Below are positions 52,830 through 61,032 of a stretch of 64,000 nt of DNA, piece by piece (position 1 is the first letter of the stretch; every line of letters begins with the position of its first letter). The DNA is from Pedobacter sp. MR2016-24. GTDB lineage: Bacteria > Bacteroidota > Bacteroidia > Sphingobacteriales > Sphingobacteriaceae. The translations under genes and the position numbers were made by a program. The stretch is from positions 620,001 to 684,000 of the forward strand of contig NZ_JAPIVO010000004.1 of assembly GCF_026239655.1 (NCBI RefSeq), in the 5' to 3' direction. Under the pieces are notes generated by a model. That model was given only the letters and a program-made list of their open reading frames with translations, did no database searches and had not been told where the DNA came from.

Positions 52830-53687
52830 CTATTCGTGGTTTCTGTTCCGGAAAGCCAGGGCAGACATTCCGGTGATTTTAGTAAACAATCTTGAAAAAT
52901 AAGGGTAATCATCATAGCCCAGCTGGGTAGCAATTTCCTTGACTGATTTGCCAGAATGATACAGCAGACGTTTGGCCTCCAGGATGATGCGCTGCTGGAT
53001 ATGATAGGAAACAGGATGCCCTGTTGCATTTTTAACACACTCATTCAAATAAGGAGCAGAAATATTCAGCTTTTCAGCATATCCAGCCGGCCCTTTGAGC
53101 TTGCTGAAGTTCTGTTCCAGTATTTCCCGGAAAGCTTTGGCAATAGCTTCGAATCTGGAAAGTTTATCTGCGGATTTTGCTTGTTCAAGGTATTGTGAAA
53201 TAGTCATCGATACCAATGTATTACAACTATCCTTTAACAGTGAATGATATAACCTGTCGTGCTTACGAATGGAAAGTTTCAAACAGAGCGACGCCGCATC
53301 TTTGAAAAGTGAAAATATTTCTTCATTCAGCGGCAATGGCTTAAGAGGAGTAAGTTCTTCCAGTATTTTCAGGTATTCCTGATGCAGATTTTCATTATCA
53401 ACTGCCCAGCTGTTTACTGTTACGTCTTCAAAACTGAGGATGCGATGCACCTGGTTAGGGTGCATGTAAATGACAGATGGAGCTGTCATCTGGTAAGTCT
53501 GAAAATCTACTTCTATAGTGATTGTACCCTTTTCCAGCAAGTGAAAGCTATGGCGGTCGTGCCTTTCGGCATGCTGTGCATCAATGCCCATAAGCAAATC
53601 ATTCAGGCACATTTTTCCAATAGAAATACCGCTATGGTATTCACCCCCGAAATCATTTACAGGAATGGACGTGTTTTTTTTGCGCAT
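52830..53687 (-). CDS. AraC family regulator
   Basis: A 285-residue AraC-type regulator; the ATG at 53687 is preferred over the non-ATG start at 53705. A cupin-like N terminus (FHLLEKGTITIEVDFQTYQM, APSVIYMHPNQVHRILSF) precedes two HTHs (residues about 195 to 285; LNISAPYLNECVKNATGHPVSYHI and SVKEIATQLGYDDYPYFSRLFTKITG). It is upstream of the FAD monooxygenase gene in the same direction and probably controls it. A third AraC gene of the same style lies at 59016. Confidence 0.92.
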   Translation of the reverse strand: MRKKNTSIPVNDFGGEYHSGISIGKMCLNDLLMGIDAQHAERHDRHSFHLLEKGTITIEVDFQTYQMTAPSVIYMHPNQVHRILSFEDVTVNSWAVDNENLHQEYLKILEELTPLKPLPLNEEIFSLFKDAASLCLKLSIRKHDRLYHSLLKDSCNTLVSMTISQYLEQAKSADKLSRFEAIAKAFREILEQNFSKLKGPAGYAEKLNISAPYLNECVKNATGHPVSYHIQQRIILEAKRLLYHSGKSVKEIATQLGYDDYPYFSRLFTKITGMSALAFRNRNHE

Positions 53688-53870
53688 GGCTTTCAACCTC
53701 AACACGCAAATATAGGTTAATATGCTGTGAAGTAATATCTGGCATTACTAAAACGAATTCATCATTCCGCTTAAAATCCACAAGCGCGAATATTTCGTTA
53801 GTATCTCCAGTTTAGTTTAAATTCCTGGCAGATTTAATAATTAAAATCGCCAACTATACGCACTCGTTAT

Positions 53871-55148
53871 ATGCATTTTCAGACTTTATGGTTGGGATAT
53901 CTTTCCTGTATTAGAAGCCGTTTAATGTTCTTTGGTACAAAGTCTGTCAAAGATATGGCCTATTGGCAGGAGGAGCTGTTTATAAAAATGGTTGCATTTT
54001 CACTGCCTGTAAGTCTGGGTTTGGTTATACCCAGCATCGTCTTTCTGTGGCGATCGGGGGCTTACCCAATCTCTATTATAGACCTATTGGCATTCTTCAG
54101 TATTTCCTGGGTGTTATTATTTACGCGTTTGCCAATCAAAAGCAAAATGGCTTTTGCGGTGAGTGTGTTAACAGTGGTGGCGGTGGTATTAATTGCTTGT
54201 CTTGGTTCATTCGGGATTGGCAGCATCTATCTCCTGGCATTAAGTGTAGTGATATCCCTGCTGTTTTCCAGGAAGATCGCCTATTTCAGCATAGGATTGA
54301 ACTCAATTATTTTTGCGATGTTCTCTGCATTGATTTATTGGGAAATTGTCGACTGGCCTGTGGTTCAAAATTATGAAATCAATATGTGGGTTACGTATTC
54401 GCTGAACTTTTTATTCCTGAACGTGATGCTGGTCATCGTAATTATTCATCTGTTATCAGGTTTACAAAACACCATTGATCATGAGGAAAATCTCCTGTGT
54501 GCTCTGAGGACGGAACTGGAGGTTAAAACCAGCCGCAATTTATACCTGTCTGACTCAGAAGGTCACTATAAGAGTCTTTTCTTCAAAAATCCGTCACCTA
54601 TGTGGATATTCGACGCGGTCTCTTTACGCTTTTTACAGGTAAATGATGCTGCAGTAATTAAATATGGATATTCAGCAGAGCAGTTTACGGAGATGACTAT
54701 TGATCAGATCAGGGTGGAGCCTTTGAACTTGATAGCAGAAGGATTGGCAAAAACCGTGCGTACCGAAACAGTATTTGTCAGCGTAGCACTGCACCGTAAA
54801 AAAAATGGCGAGCAATTTTATGCCAAGGCAAAATGCAGTACTATTCCATTTCAGGGCAAGCAGGCGCTTCTTGTTATTGCGCATGACATTAGCACTCAAA
54901 TAGCCCATAGTAGTGCGATTGAAGCACAAAATGTGAAATTAAGGAAGATTGCATATATGCAGTCGCATACCGTACGTGCACCACTTGCAAAGATCAAAGG
55001 TTTATGGTCTCTATTGGCGTCAGATAAAGAGATGATTTCAGATCCCGATTTGTTTAACCATATGCAGACCTCTATTGAGGAGCTTGATACCGTTATTCGT
55101 GGGATTACGAAAGATAGTGAAGTTGTTCCAGCAGGGAATGAGGTATAA
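53871..55148 (+). CDS. membrane PAS sensor with a HisKA-like end and no ATPase domain
   Basis: A 425-residue sensor. Several transmembrane helices fill residues about 35 to 215 (MVAFSLPVSLGLVIPSIVFLW and more). A PAS domain follows (residues about 235 to 355; FFKNPSPMWIFDAVSLRFLQVN and GYSAEQFTEMTIDQI). The last 70 residues form a HisKA-like phosphoacceptor helix pair (MQSHTVRAPLAKIKGLWSLL), but the gene ends at the stop without any HATPase domain, and the next 90 bases hold none. The histidine is in the normal H-box context, so another kinase may phosphorylate it, or the protein only relays. No nearby ATPase-domain gene was seen. Confidence 0.85.
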   Translation: MHFQTLWLGYLSCIRSRLMFFGTKSVKDMAYWQEELFIKMVAFSLPVSLGLVIPSIVFLWRSGAYPISIIDLLAFFSISWVLLFTRLPIKSKMAFAVSVLTVVAVVLIACLGSFGIGSIYLLALSVVISLLFSRKIAYFSIGLNSIIFAMFSALIYWEIVDWPVVQNYEINMWVTYSLNFLFLNVMLVIVIIHLLSGLQNTIDHEENLLCALRTELEVKTSRNLYLSDSEGHYKSLFFKNPSPMWIFDAVSLRFLQVNDAAVIKYGYSAEQFTEMTIDQIRVEPLNLIAEGLAKTVRTETVFVSVALHRKKNGEQFYAKAKCSTIPFQGKQALLVIAHDISTQIAHSSAIEAQNVKLRKIAYMQSHTVRAPLAKIKGLWSLLASDKEMISDPDLFNHMQTSIEELDTVIRGITKDSEVVPAGNEV

Positions 55149-55246
55149 GGTATTCAGAACATTGAACAATGATAACAATGACAGTCCGGGTTGTTTTGTG
55201 CTGGTCACCTTATAGCTTAGTCAATCATATATAATTTAAATTTCTT

Positions 55247-55921
55247 TTAAACTTTAAAAGCGGCCATCACTGCAAAGTTATTGGATTTATAGATGCAGTC
55301 AGTTTCAGGAAACCCAGCTTTTTCCAGCATCTGTAATTGTGTTTCCAATTTCCCGAACCGGTCCAGCTTAATCCGTTCAAAGGCATTATCAATAGCTGTC
55401 TGCTCCAGACCCGAGTTAATGACAGTTTGTTTCCAGTTCGATTTATAATAGCTGTCGAACCATTGCGTTCTTCCTTCCACCTGGTCAGCATTAATAAATA
55501 CGCCTCCGTCATTAAGCGCATCGAAAACGTACTGATAAAGCGATGCTTTCTGCTCATCCTCCAAATGATGTATAGCGAGTGCTGAAATAATCAGATCATA
55601 TTTTTCTTTAATGGGGCCGGATGTGAAGTCATATTCACCAAATTCAAAATTATCCAGGCCTGCAAAGCGTTCTTTTGCTACTGCAAGCATATCGGTAGAA
55701 ATATCAGTTAAGGTGAAATGAAGGTCGTTCCTTTGCTGATAAATATATTGAGTGAAAAGTCCTGTTCCTGCTCCAATATCCAATACTTTTTTTGCAGTGC
55801 TGAGTGTTTTTATGATAGGTGTGCAGCAGGTGTAAAAGTCATCAAGGCAGGGAATGAGAAATTTTCTCTGACCATCATACTTTTTAGATACACTGTTAAA
55901 TTGCGCTTTAATATTCTCCAT
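55247..55921 (-). CDS. class I SAM-dependent methyltransferase
   Basis: A 224-residue methyltransferase with motif I KVLDIGAGTGLFTQYI and the acidic end of motif II in FTLTDISTDMLAVAKERF. Motif III is LIISALAIHHLEDEQKASLY, with the later GGVFINADQVEG. This pattern is the UbiE/Coq5-like small-molecule class. The ATG at 55921 is chosen over a TTG at 55927. The substrate is unknown. Confidence 0.92.
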   Translation of the reverse strand: MENIKAQFNSVSKKYDGQRKFLIPCLDDFYTCCTPIIKTLSTAKKVLDIGAGTGLFTQYIYQQRNDLHFTLTDISTDMLAVAKERFAGLDNFEFGEYDFTSGPIKEKYDLIISALAIHHLEDEQKASLYQYVFDALNDGGVFINADQVEGRTQWFDSYYKSNWKQTVINSGLEQTAIDNAFERIKLDRFGKLETQLQMLEKAGFPETDCIYKSNNFAVMAAFKV

Positions 55922-56363
55922 ATCCAAAATTACTATTCTTTTATTATCTTAATCATACTATCTGAGTTTTAGCAGAGCGGCTAGGAAAACGTGGAGAAGA
56001 CCAGATAGCTCATTATAAATATTGATGATCATCAGCAACATCATCGTATATAAAAGCTTTTTTAATTATTAAAAGTAAACATTGGCTAGTTAAGAATGAA
56101 ACTGATCAATAAGTCAGTAATATTGGTTATAAGTTCAGTGATCTGTATACTTTTTTTCAGATAATTGTGGGGAGATTTGCCTGTGTAGATGAGCTTGATC
56201 AACCTATATGAACCAATGGACGATGGGCTCACTTACTTTTTCAGCCTTGGTTAGGCCCGTTAAAATGAACACTATTGGTCAGCCTGCGGATGCTAAACAC
56301 TGACAGAAGCAAGAAATAAGATCAAATGCAATTTGTCACGGATAATTCAAATTCAAAGTATTG
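55922..56363. other. intergenic region of about 440 bases
   Basis: No long frame is present. It holds a 22-codon hydrophobic frame at 56096 to 56164, a 12-bp palindrome TGATGATCATCA near 56023 and several T/A-rich stretches. It contains the promoter of the methyltransferase on one side and, at its right end, the TetR-type operators of the SDR-tetR operon. Confidence 0.5.
56096..56164 (+). other. possible 22-residue hydrophobic micropeptide
   Basis: MKLINKSVILVISSVICILFFR is a complete short frame with a charged start followed by a single hydrophobic helix. It has no clear ribosome-binding site or promoter and could be the remnant of a signal peptide or chance. Confidence 0.15.
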
Positions 56364-56409
56364 TACCGATCGTTCTAATTAGAATATTATGTTTGTAGAC
56401 CAAACGGTA
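56364..56409. promoter_or_regulatory. two TetR-type operator-like sites around the SDR-tetR promoter
   Basis: TACCGATCGTTCTA (56364 to 56377) and, on the opposite strand, TACCGTTTGGTCTA (56396 to 56409) agree in 10 of 14 positions. They are 32 bases apart centre to centre and flank TATGTTTG (56388 to 56395), an exact -7 element. The second copy covers the expected start of transcription. A TetR-family gene is the second gene of the operon, so autorepression is likely. Confidence 0.6.
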
Positions 56410-56415
56410 CAGAAT

Positions 56416-57165
56416 ATGAAAAAATTAGAAAATAAAGTCGCATTGGTGACTGGTGCTTCCAAAGGTATCGGCGCCGCTATCGCAAAAAAGCTAGCCGAAG
56501 ATGGGGCAGCAGTCATTGTAAATTATGCTTCTTCAAAAGCAGATGCCCAAAAAGTGGTGGACGCTATTATCGAAAACGGCGGTAAAGCTACTGCTATACA
56601 AGGCGATGTTTCCATTGCCGATGATGTGAAAAGAATTTTGGCTGAAACTGTTGATCTATATGGAAAGATCGACATCCTCGTCAACAATGCAGGTGTGTAT
56701 GAATGGGGGCCGCTTGAATCTGTCACAGAGGAAGGCTTTCACCGTCAGTTTAATATTAACGTACTCGGCTTGCTCATCGCATCTCAGACTGCTGTAGGTT
56801 ATTTTGCAGATAATGGAGGCAATATCATTAACATCGGATCGGGCGTATCCACATCTCAGCCTGCCGGAAGCGTGTTGTATACCGCTACCAAAAGTGCAGT
56901 GGACTCGATAACAAGAGTACTTTCGAAAGAACTTGGACCGAAAAACATCCGCGTCAACTCTATTAACCCCGGGATGGTAGACACTGAAGGATCTCGCGCT
57001 GGTGGATTTATCGGTAGTGATCTTGAAAAACACTTCGTCAGCATTACTCCATTACTTCGCGTAGGCGTGCCAGAGGATGTTGCATTAATCGCTTCCTTTC
57101 TGGCATCAGAAGAGTCACGCTGGTTAACCGGTGAAATCATATCAGCAAGTGGTGGTCTCCGCTAG
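56416..57165 (+). CDS. short-chain dehydrogenase/reductase, 3-ketoacyl-ACP reductase-like
   Basis: A 249-residue SDR. The start at 56416 (MKKLENKVALVTGASKGIG) is chosen because the frame's upstream ATG (56389) lies inside the -7 element. The cofactor motif is TGASKGIGAAIAKK, the structural motif NNAGVYEWG, the catalytic Tyr and Lys are in LYTATKSAVDS, and the C terminus is WLTGEIISASGGLR. A residue after the second strand (NYASSKADA) permits NADP. The tetR gene follows after 82 bases with a strong hairpin at its ribosome-binding region, so the pair is an operon controlled by its own repressor. Confidence 0.93.
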   Translation: MKKLENKVALVTGASKGIGAAIAKKLAEDGAAVIVNYASSKADAQKVVDAIIENGGKATAIQGDVSIADDVKRILAETVDLYGKIDILVNNAGVYEWGPLESVTEEGFHRQFNINVLGLLIASQTAVGYFADNGGNIINIGSGVSTSQPAGSVLYTATKSAVDSITRVLSKELGPKNIRVNSINPGMVDTEGSRAGGFIGSDLEKHFVSITPLLRVGVPEDVALIASFLASEESRWLTGEIISASGGLR

Positions 57166-57207
57166 TCATTCAACTGTTACCTCTTTCCGGGATGAAACTC
57201 AAATAAA

Positions 57208-57243
57208 ATCAATAGCTTTGCCTCTGAAGGCAAAGCTATTGAT
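57208..57243 (+). promoter_or_regulatory. 16-bp hairpin at the tetR ribosome-binding region
   Basis: ATCAATAGCTTTGCCT (57208 to 57223) and AGGCAAAGCTATTGAT (57228 to 57243) form a perfect 16-bp stem with a CTGA loop, ending four bases before the tetR ATG. No T run follows. It would bury the translation start of tetR and could lower TetR synthesis or partly stop transcription. Confidence 0.6.
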
Positions 57244-57247
57244 CATT

Positions 57248-57826
57248 ATGAGAAGTAAAGATTTTGATGAAGAGGAGATATTGAGGAAGGCCATCCATAT
57301 TTTCTGGGAAAAAGGCTACAACGCAACCTCCATACATGATCTGATTGACGGACTCGGAATTGGCCGTTCCAGTATATACCATGCATTTGGCGACAAGCAT
57401 AAACTTTTTGTACAAGCCCTCGAATTCTACCAGTCAGAAGGTACTGCAAAAATCAGGAACACAATTGACAATGCTCCATCTCTGAAAGTGGCTGTTGAAA
57501 CATTGTTAAATGGCGTCATTAATGATGTCCTTCAGGAGGCCTGCCCTAAAGGTTGCTTTAAGATCAATTCCGAAGTAGAGGTGGCAGCGCAGGACGAAAT
57601 CGTCAGACAACTTGTTTACAATGATGATTTGCTGATTGAAGATGCGCTATATCAGGCATTTAAAAAAGCGCAGCAAAGCGGCGAGATCGACGCTGCTAAA
57701 GATCCGTTAGCACTTGCCCGCTTTATCTGCAATACCATCAGCGGAATGCGCGTATATGCGAAATTTAGAAGTGAACGCGCGTTTTTCGAAGATATCGCGA
57801 AGACTGCACTTTCAGTGATAGCATAA
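57248..57826 (+). CDS. TetR family transcriptional regulator
   Basis: A 192-residue TetR-type repressor. The start at 57248 (MRSKDFDEEEILRKAIHIF) is chosen because the 39 residues upstream are not conserved and cover a hairpin. The N-terminal HTH reads ATSIHDLIDGLGIGRSSIYHAFGDKHKLF (about residues 30 to 60). A helical ligand-binding domain with a DNA-distant cysteine-bearing stretch (EACPKGCFKINSEVEV) follows; CPKGCF recurs in the YxaF/AcrR-like group. It shares an operon with the SDR gene and probably binds the operator pair at 56364 to 56409. Confidence 0.92.
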   Translation: MRSKDFDEEEILRKAIHIFWEKGYNATSIHDLIDGLGIGRSSIYHAFGDKHKLFVQALEFYQSEGTAKIRNTIDNAPSLKVAVETLLNGVINDVLQEACPKGCFKINSEVEVAAQDEIVRQLVYNDDLLIEDALYQAFKKAQQSGEIDAAKDPLALARFICNTISGMRVYAKFRSERAFFEDIAKTALSVIA

Positions 57827-57864
57827 ACATCCGCTATCTTCACCCTTCTCTCATTATAAACTAA

Positions 57865-58587
57865 TTATGGATTCATTTTATTAAAAGTTGCCTTTACTGC
57901 TGCCGGATCTGCATTAGCCATTATATCACTGAATCCAAAAGTCAATTCCTGTTTTCCTGCTTTCATTTGCTCAAATACAGCCGTTACAAAATCGCTGACT
58001 TCCGGTTGCCCGTCGTGCAGACCTTTACCACCAAGATCGGTATTCAATGCTGGGGGGATCATTTCAATGACTTCAATATTTCTTGATTTCAGCTGATACC
58101 TTAATGACTGGGTAAAGGAATGGAAGAATGCTTTGGTAGCGCAATAAACCGGAACTTTTGCCAGCTGAACAAATGATAATCCAGAGGTTACATTGATAAT
58201 CGCATTTAAGGATTCCAGTCCGATAAATAAGTTAGTCAGATGAATCGGTGCAAGTATATTAGTTGTCACCTCTGCATCCGCTTTCTGATAAAAATCTTCG
58301 TCAGAAACATTCATCCAGTTCTGGATTCCTGCATTGTTTACCAGTACATTTAAGTCACTGTGATTTTCAGCAACCCATTTATACAGCGCTATCCTTTCTG
58401 CCTCTGTAGACAGATCGCAAACCTTTGTAATCACTGAAGGAAATTTCGCCGCTACTTCCTTGAGTGCATCCTCGCGTCTGCCGCAAATAATAACGGTATT
58501 ATTATCCTGAATAAACCTTTCTGTAAGACCTAAGCCAATGCCGCTTGCACCACCTGTAATTAAAATTTTATTATTTGATAAATTCAT
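57865..58587 (-). CDS. short-chain dehydrogenase/reductase, DltE-like
   Basis: A 240-residue SDR. The ATG at 58587 is preferred over an earlier start at 58626 because the -7 element lies at 58612 to 58619. The motifs are ILITGGASGIGLGLTERF, NNAGIQNWM and the catalytic PVYCATKAFFHSFTQ (Tyr and Lys). The region IEVIEMIPPALNTDLGGKGLHDGQP is seen in oxidoreductases of the DltE type. The substrate is unknown. It runs in the same direction as a frameshifted remnant and an AraC-amidohydrolase pair upstream. Confidence 0.92.
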   Translation of the reverse strand: MNLSNNKILITGGASGIGLGLTERFIQDNNTVIICGRREDALKEVAAKFPSVITKVCDLSTEAERIALYKWVAENHSDLNVLVNNAGIQNWMNVSDEDFYQKADAEVTTNILAPIHLTNLFIGLESLNAIINVTSGLSFVQLAKVPVYCATKAFFHSFTQSLRYQLKSRNIEVIEMIPPALNTDLGGKGLHDGQPEVSDFVTAVFEQMKAGKQELTFGFSDIMANADPAAVKATFNKMNP

Positions 58588-58611
58588 TTTATTCCGATTT
58601 GTTGTTTGTAT

Positions 58612-58619
58612 CAAAGATA
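58612..58619 (-). promoter_or_regulatory. -7 promoter element of the SDR at 57865
   Basis: TATCTTTG on the minus strand, an exact match to TAnnTTTG, 24 bases before the chosen ATG. Confidence 0.45.
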
Positions 58620-58751
58620 ACCACAACAGTTTTCATTTTTTTGCGAAAATCAATCTATTGTTTGCCAGATTCAAAGAAACCCGGTAATAAGATCAGGAAT
58701 GAACTGCAACATCAATCTCCAGCTACAGTTCAGAGGAGCCAATTTTTACGC

Positions 58752-59019
58752 TTATGCTTTTACGAATGCTACAGGTATCTCAATTATTGATGCAATTTTA
58801 CGGTCTGAGTATTTAAAATGCTCAACCAGGTATTTCACCATACCTTCTGCCAAATCAGTCCTCTTTCTTCCTTGCGCCTGCTATTCTCGCATCCATTAAA
58901 GCTTCCGGCCACCAATTTTCTTCATGTCGGTTGACTTCGATTTCTATTAACAGCCTCTTAATAAGATCAATTTTGAATGCGAGGAGTGCCTCGTCCCATT
59001 TCCGGGCATCGACGATCAA
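58752..59019 (-). pseudogene. frameshifted gene remnant of unknown family
   Basis: Two adjoining minus-strand frames join into one protein if one base is removed near 58859. The first reads LIVDARKWDEALLAFKIDL, with later RHEENWWPEALMDARIAGARKKE, and stops at TGA (58855). The next frame continues TDLAEGMVKYLVEHFKYSD and RKIASIIEIPVAFVKA to TAA (58752). The base run GAGGACT in place of GAGACT explains the shift. The end resembles the C-terminal helix-turn-helix-like repeat found in many Rpn-type and hypothetical Bacteroidota proteins. The first frame has only a TTG start, which overlaps the AraC stop, so the 5' end is probably also lost. Confidence 0.6.
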
Positions 59020-59861
59020 ACTTTTATTTTTCTAAAACCTAATGGAGACATTCCTGACATTTTGCGAAAAGTCCGAATAAAATAAGCGTAATCGGAATAA
59101 CCTAATTCATGAGCGATTTGCTTTACGTCAGCTTCAGTATAATTCAGTAAGCGCTTCGCTTCGCTGAATAATTCCTGGCCAATCCAATAACTTACTGTTG
59201 ATCCTGTCACTTTTTTAACAGCTTCATTTAAATAACCGGATGAAACGTTAAGTTTTGATGCATACGCAGACGGACTTTTTATCGTACGCACATGCGCGGT
59301 CAATAATGCTTTAAATTGACGCGTAAGTTCTGCAGACCGCTTATGCATCTTCACAACTTTTTCTATAGTGTGATAACTGCTCGCCGCCATTGCCAAAAAT
59401 GATTGTGCGAGACTATGAATGAGCGTTATATAATATTTATCAACCTGATGTTCTGTAGATTCTTTATGCAATAAATTGAGCAGGGCAGTATATCGTTTCA
59501 ATTCATCGCTGGTCAGTTTACAGGGAAGCTGCAGATTGGGGCCTTGTTCAAACGCATCTCTTAAATGGGGTTTGATCAATGAAACATCTACTGCCAGAAA
59601 CCATCCTTCAGCACTATTCACTTTTATTCGGTGATGAACCTGGGAGGGTAAAATATAATACAGTTCTTTTCCGGAAATTGAGACCTTCTGCGAATCAACT
59701 TTTAAGGATCCGGAGCCACTCTTGAGCAGGAAAAAAATATAATGATCGTCGCGATGAGCTATTTCTGGTGTATCTTCATATTTATCATCTCGTTTAAAGA
59801 TTTTGATCTGCAGGCCTGCATTTGTTTTATTCTTTAACTGATCAATGGGGATAGTGTTCAT
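59016..59861 (-). CDS. AraC family regulator with cupin sensor
   Basis: A 281-residue AraC-type regulator. The ATG at 59861 is preferred to the non-ATG codon at 59867. A cupin-like N terminus (IAHRDDHYIFFLLKSGSGSL, ELYYILPSQVHHRIKV) is followed by two HTHs in the last 100 residues (LNVSSGYLNEAVKKVTGSTVSYWI and DVKQIAHELGYSDYAYFIRTF). The amidohydrolase gene ends 16 bases upstream, so the two form an operon. It is a paralogue of the AraC gene at 52830, with which it shares SGYLNEAVKKVTGSTVS-like and GYSDYAYF-like stretches. Confidence 0.92.
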   Translation of the reverse strand: MNTIPIDQLKNKTNAGLQIKIFKRDDKYEDTPEIAHRDDHYIFFLLKSGSGSLKVDSQKVSISGKELYYILPSQVHHRIKVNSAEGWFLAVDVSLIKPHLRDAFEQGPNLQLPCKLTSDELKRYTALLNLLHKESTEHQVDKYYITLIHSLAQSFLAMAASSYHTIEKVVKMHKRSAELTRQFKALLTAHVRTIKSPSAYASKLNVSSGYLNEAVKKVTGSTVSYWIGQELFSEAKRLLNYTEADVKQIAHELGYSDYAYFIRTFRKMSGMSPLGFRKIKV

Positions 59862-59877
59862 CAACACAAAATTACCT

Positions 59878-60870
59878 TTATAATTTTAAATTCAATAATT
59901 TGTCTGCATTGCTATGGGCAATCTGACGTACTTGTTCATCAGGCAGTTCGATGCCATTTAGGAATGCTATTCCCATTTCATTTGTGCTGAAAGGATAATC
60001 AACAGAAAACATGATGTTATCAACTCCAAATGTCTCCAAAGCGATTTTTAAGGGGGGCTGGGTAAAGAAGCCACTGGTAGTGATATGTACCTGCTGATGG
60101 AAAGTATCAGTAAGCGTACGTTGATTGGCGCCTCCATTTCCGGGCTTGAAGGCTCTTTCAGACCTCACCATCATCATTGGTAGCATTTCGCCCATGTGAC
60201 CAATGATCAGCTTCAGCTTGGGGTATCTGTCAAATACTCCTGAATACAATAGTCGTAAAACGTGCAGGGCAGTTTCAGCATGCCATCCCCAGCCATAACA
60301 AGCCAAAGCCTCAGCCATTCCAGAATGGTTGGGCAGCCCGCTATAATAAATATCAGCTATCCCTTTTGGCGGGAGACCGGGATGCAGGTAGATGGGTACA
60401 CCCAATTTTTCGGCCTTTTCAAATACAGGCGCAAACTGTGGCTGATCTAAAAACATACCCTGCGTTAGTCCCCGGATCATCGCTCCGCGAAAGTTGTATT
60501 CTTTTACTACCCGTTCTAACTCATCGGCTGCCGCCAGGGGAGCCGTCATTGGCAGGTGTGCAAAAGCTGTAAACCGCTGCTCAAAGCCTGCAATTCTTTG
60601 GGCTATTAAGTCATTATATTGTGAGGCGAAGGCCGGGGCATCTGCCTGGCTTAACAGGTTTGCCCCAGAGCTGTCAACGGAAAGCACCTGAGTTGAAATA
60701 CCATTGTCATCCATTGATTGCAGACGCTCACCAGTGATATCATCCAGTTTGGGTATCAGCTGTTGCATTCTTTCTGACTGTCCAAAACCGCCAAGGGCTT
60801 CTTTAGGGATTTTTTGTGTCATTTCCGGAAAGGAAATGTGTTCTTCGAGTGTGACTATGCGCATGTTCAT
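59878..60870 (-). CDS. amidohydrolase-fold decarboxylase-like protein (gamma-resorcylate/ACMSD family)
   Basis: A TIM-barrel protein of the Amidohydro_2 group, 330 residues. The N-terminal motif RIVTLEEHISFP, the histidine in PIYLHPGLPPKG and LIIGHMGEMLPMMMVRSERAF match 2,3-dihydroxybenzoate and gamma-resorcylate decarboxylases. The metal-binding Asp of the C-terminal end is in NIMFSVDYPFSTNEMG. The protein probably acts non-oxidatively on a ring carboxylate. Of several starts (60918, 60897, 60870), the one at 60870 fits the -7 element TTACTTTG at 60902 to 60909. It precedes an AraC gene and is divergent from the second Crp/Fnr gene. Confidence 0.88.
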   Translation of the reverse strand: MNMRIVTLEEHISFPEMTQKIPKEALGGFGQSERMQQLIPKLDDITGERLQSMDDNGISTQVLSVDSSGANLLSQADAPAFASQYNDLIAQRIAGFEQRFTAFAHLPMTAPLAAADELERVVKEYNFRGAMIRGLTQGMFLDQPQFAPVFEKAEKLGVPIYLHPGLPPKGIADIYYSGLPNHSGMAEALACYGWGWHAETALHVLRLLYSGVFDRYPKLKLIIGHMGEMLPMMMVRSERAFKPGNGGANQRTLTDTFHQQVHITTSGFFTQPPLKIALETFGVDNIMFSVDYPFSTNEMGIAFLNGIELPDEQVRQIAHSNADKLLNLKL

Positions 60871-61032
60871 TTCGTTATTGATGATGGAGTGCTTCATACC
60901 ACAAAGTAAAACATTCACCTTTGACCAGACCAGACAACATTAATGGCAATCATAGGACTATTCATGGCAATTCTTTCCTGTTCGATTTACATCATAAATG
61001 CATATCTTTCGCTGATTCAACAATTTTTTTAA

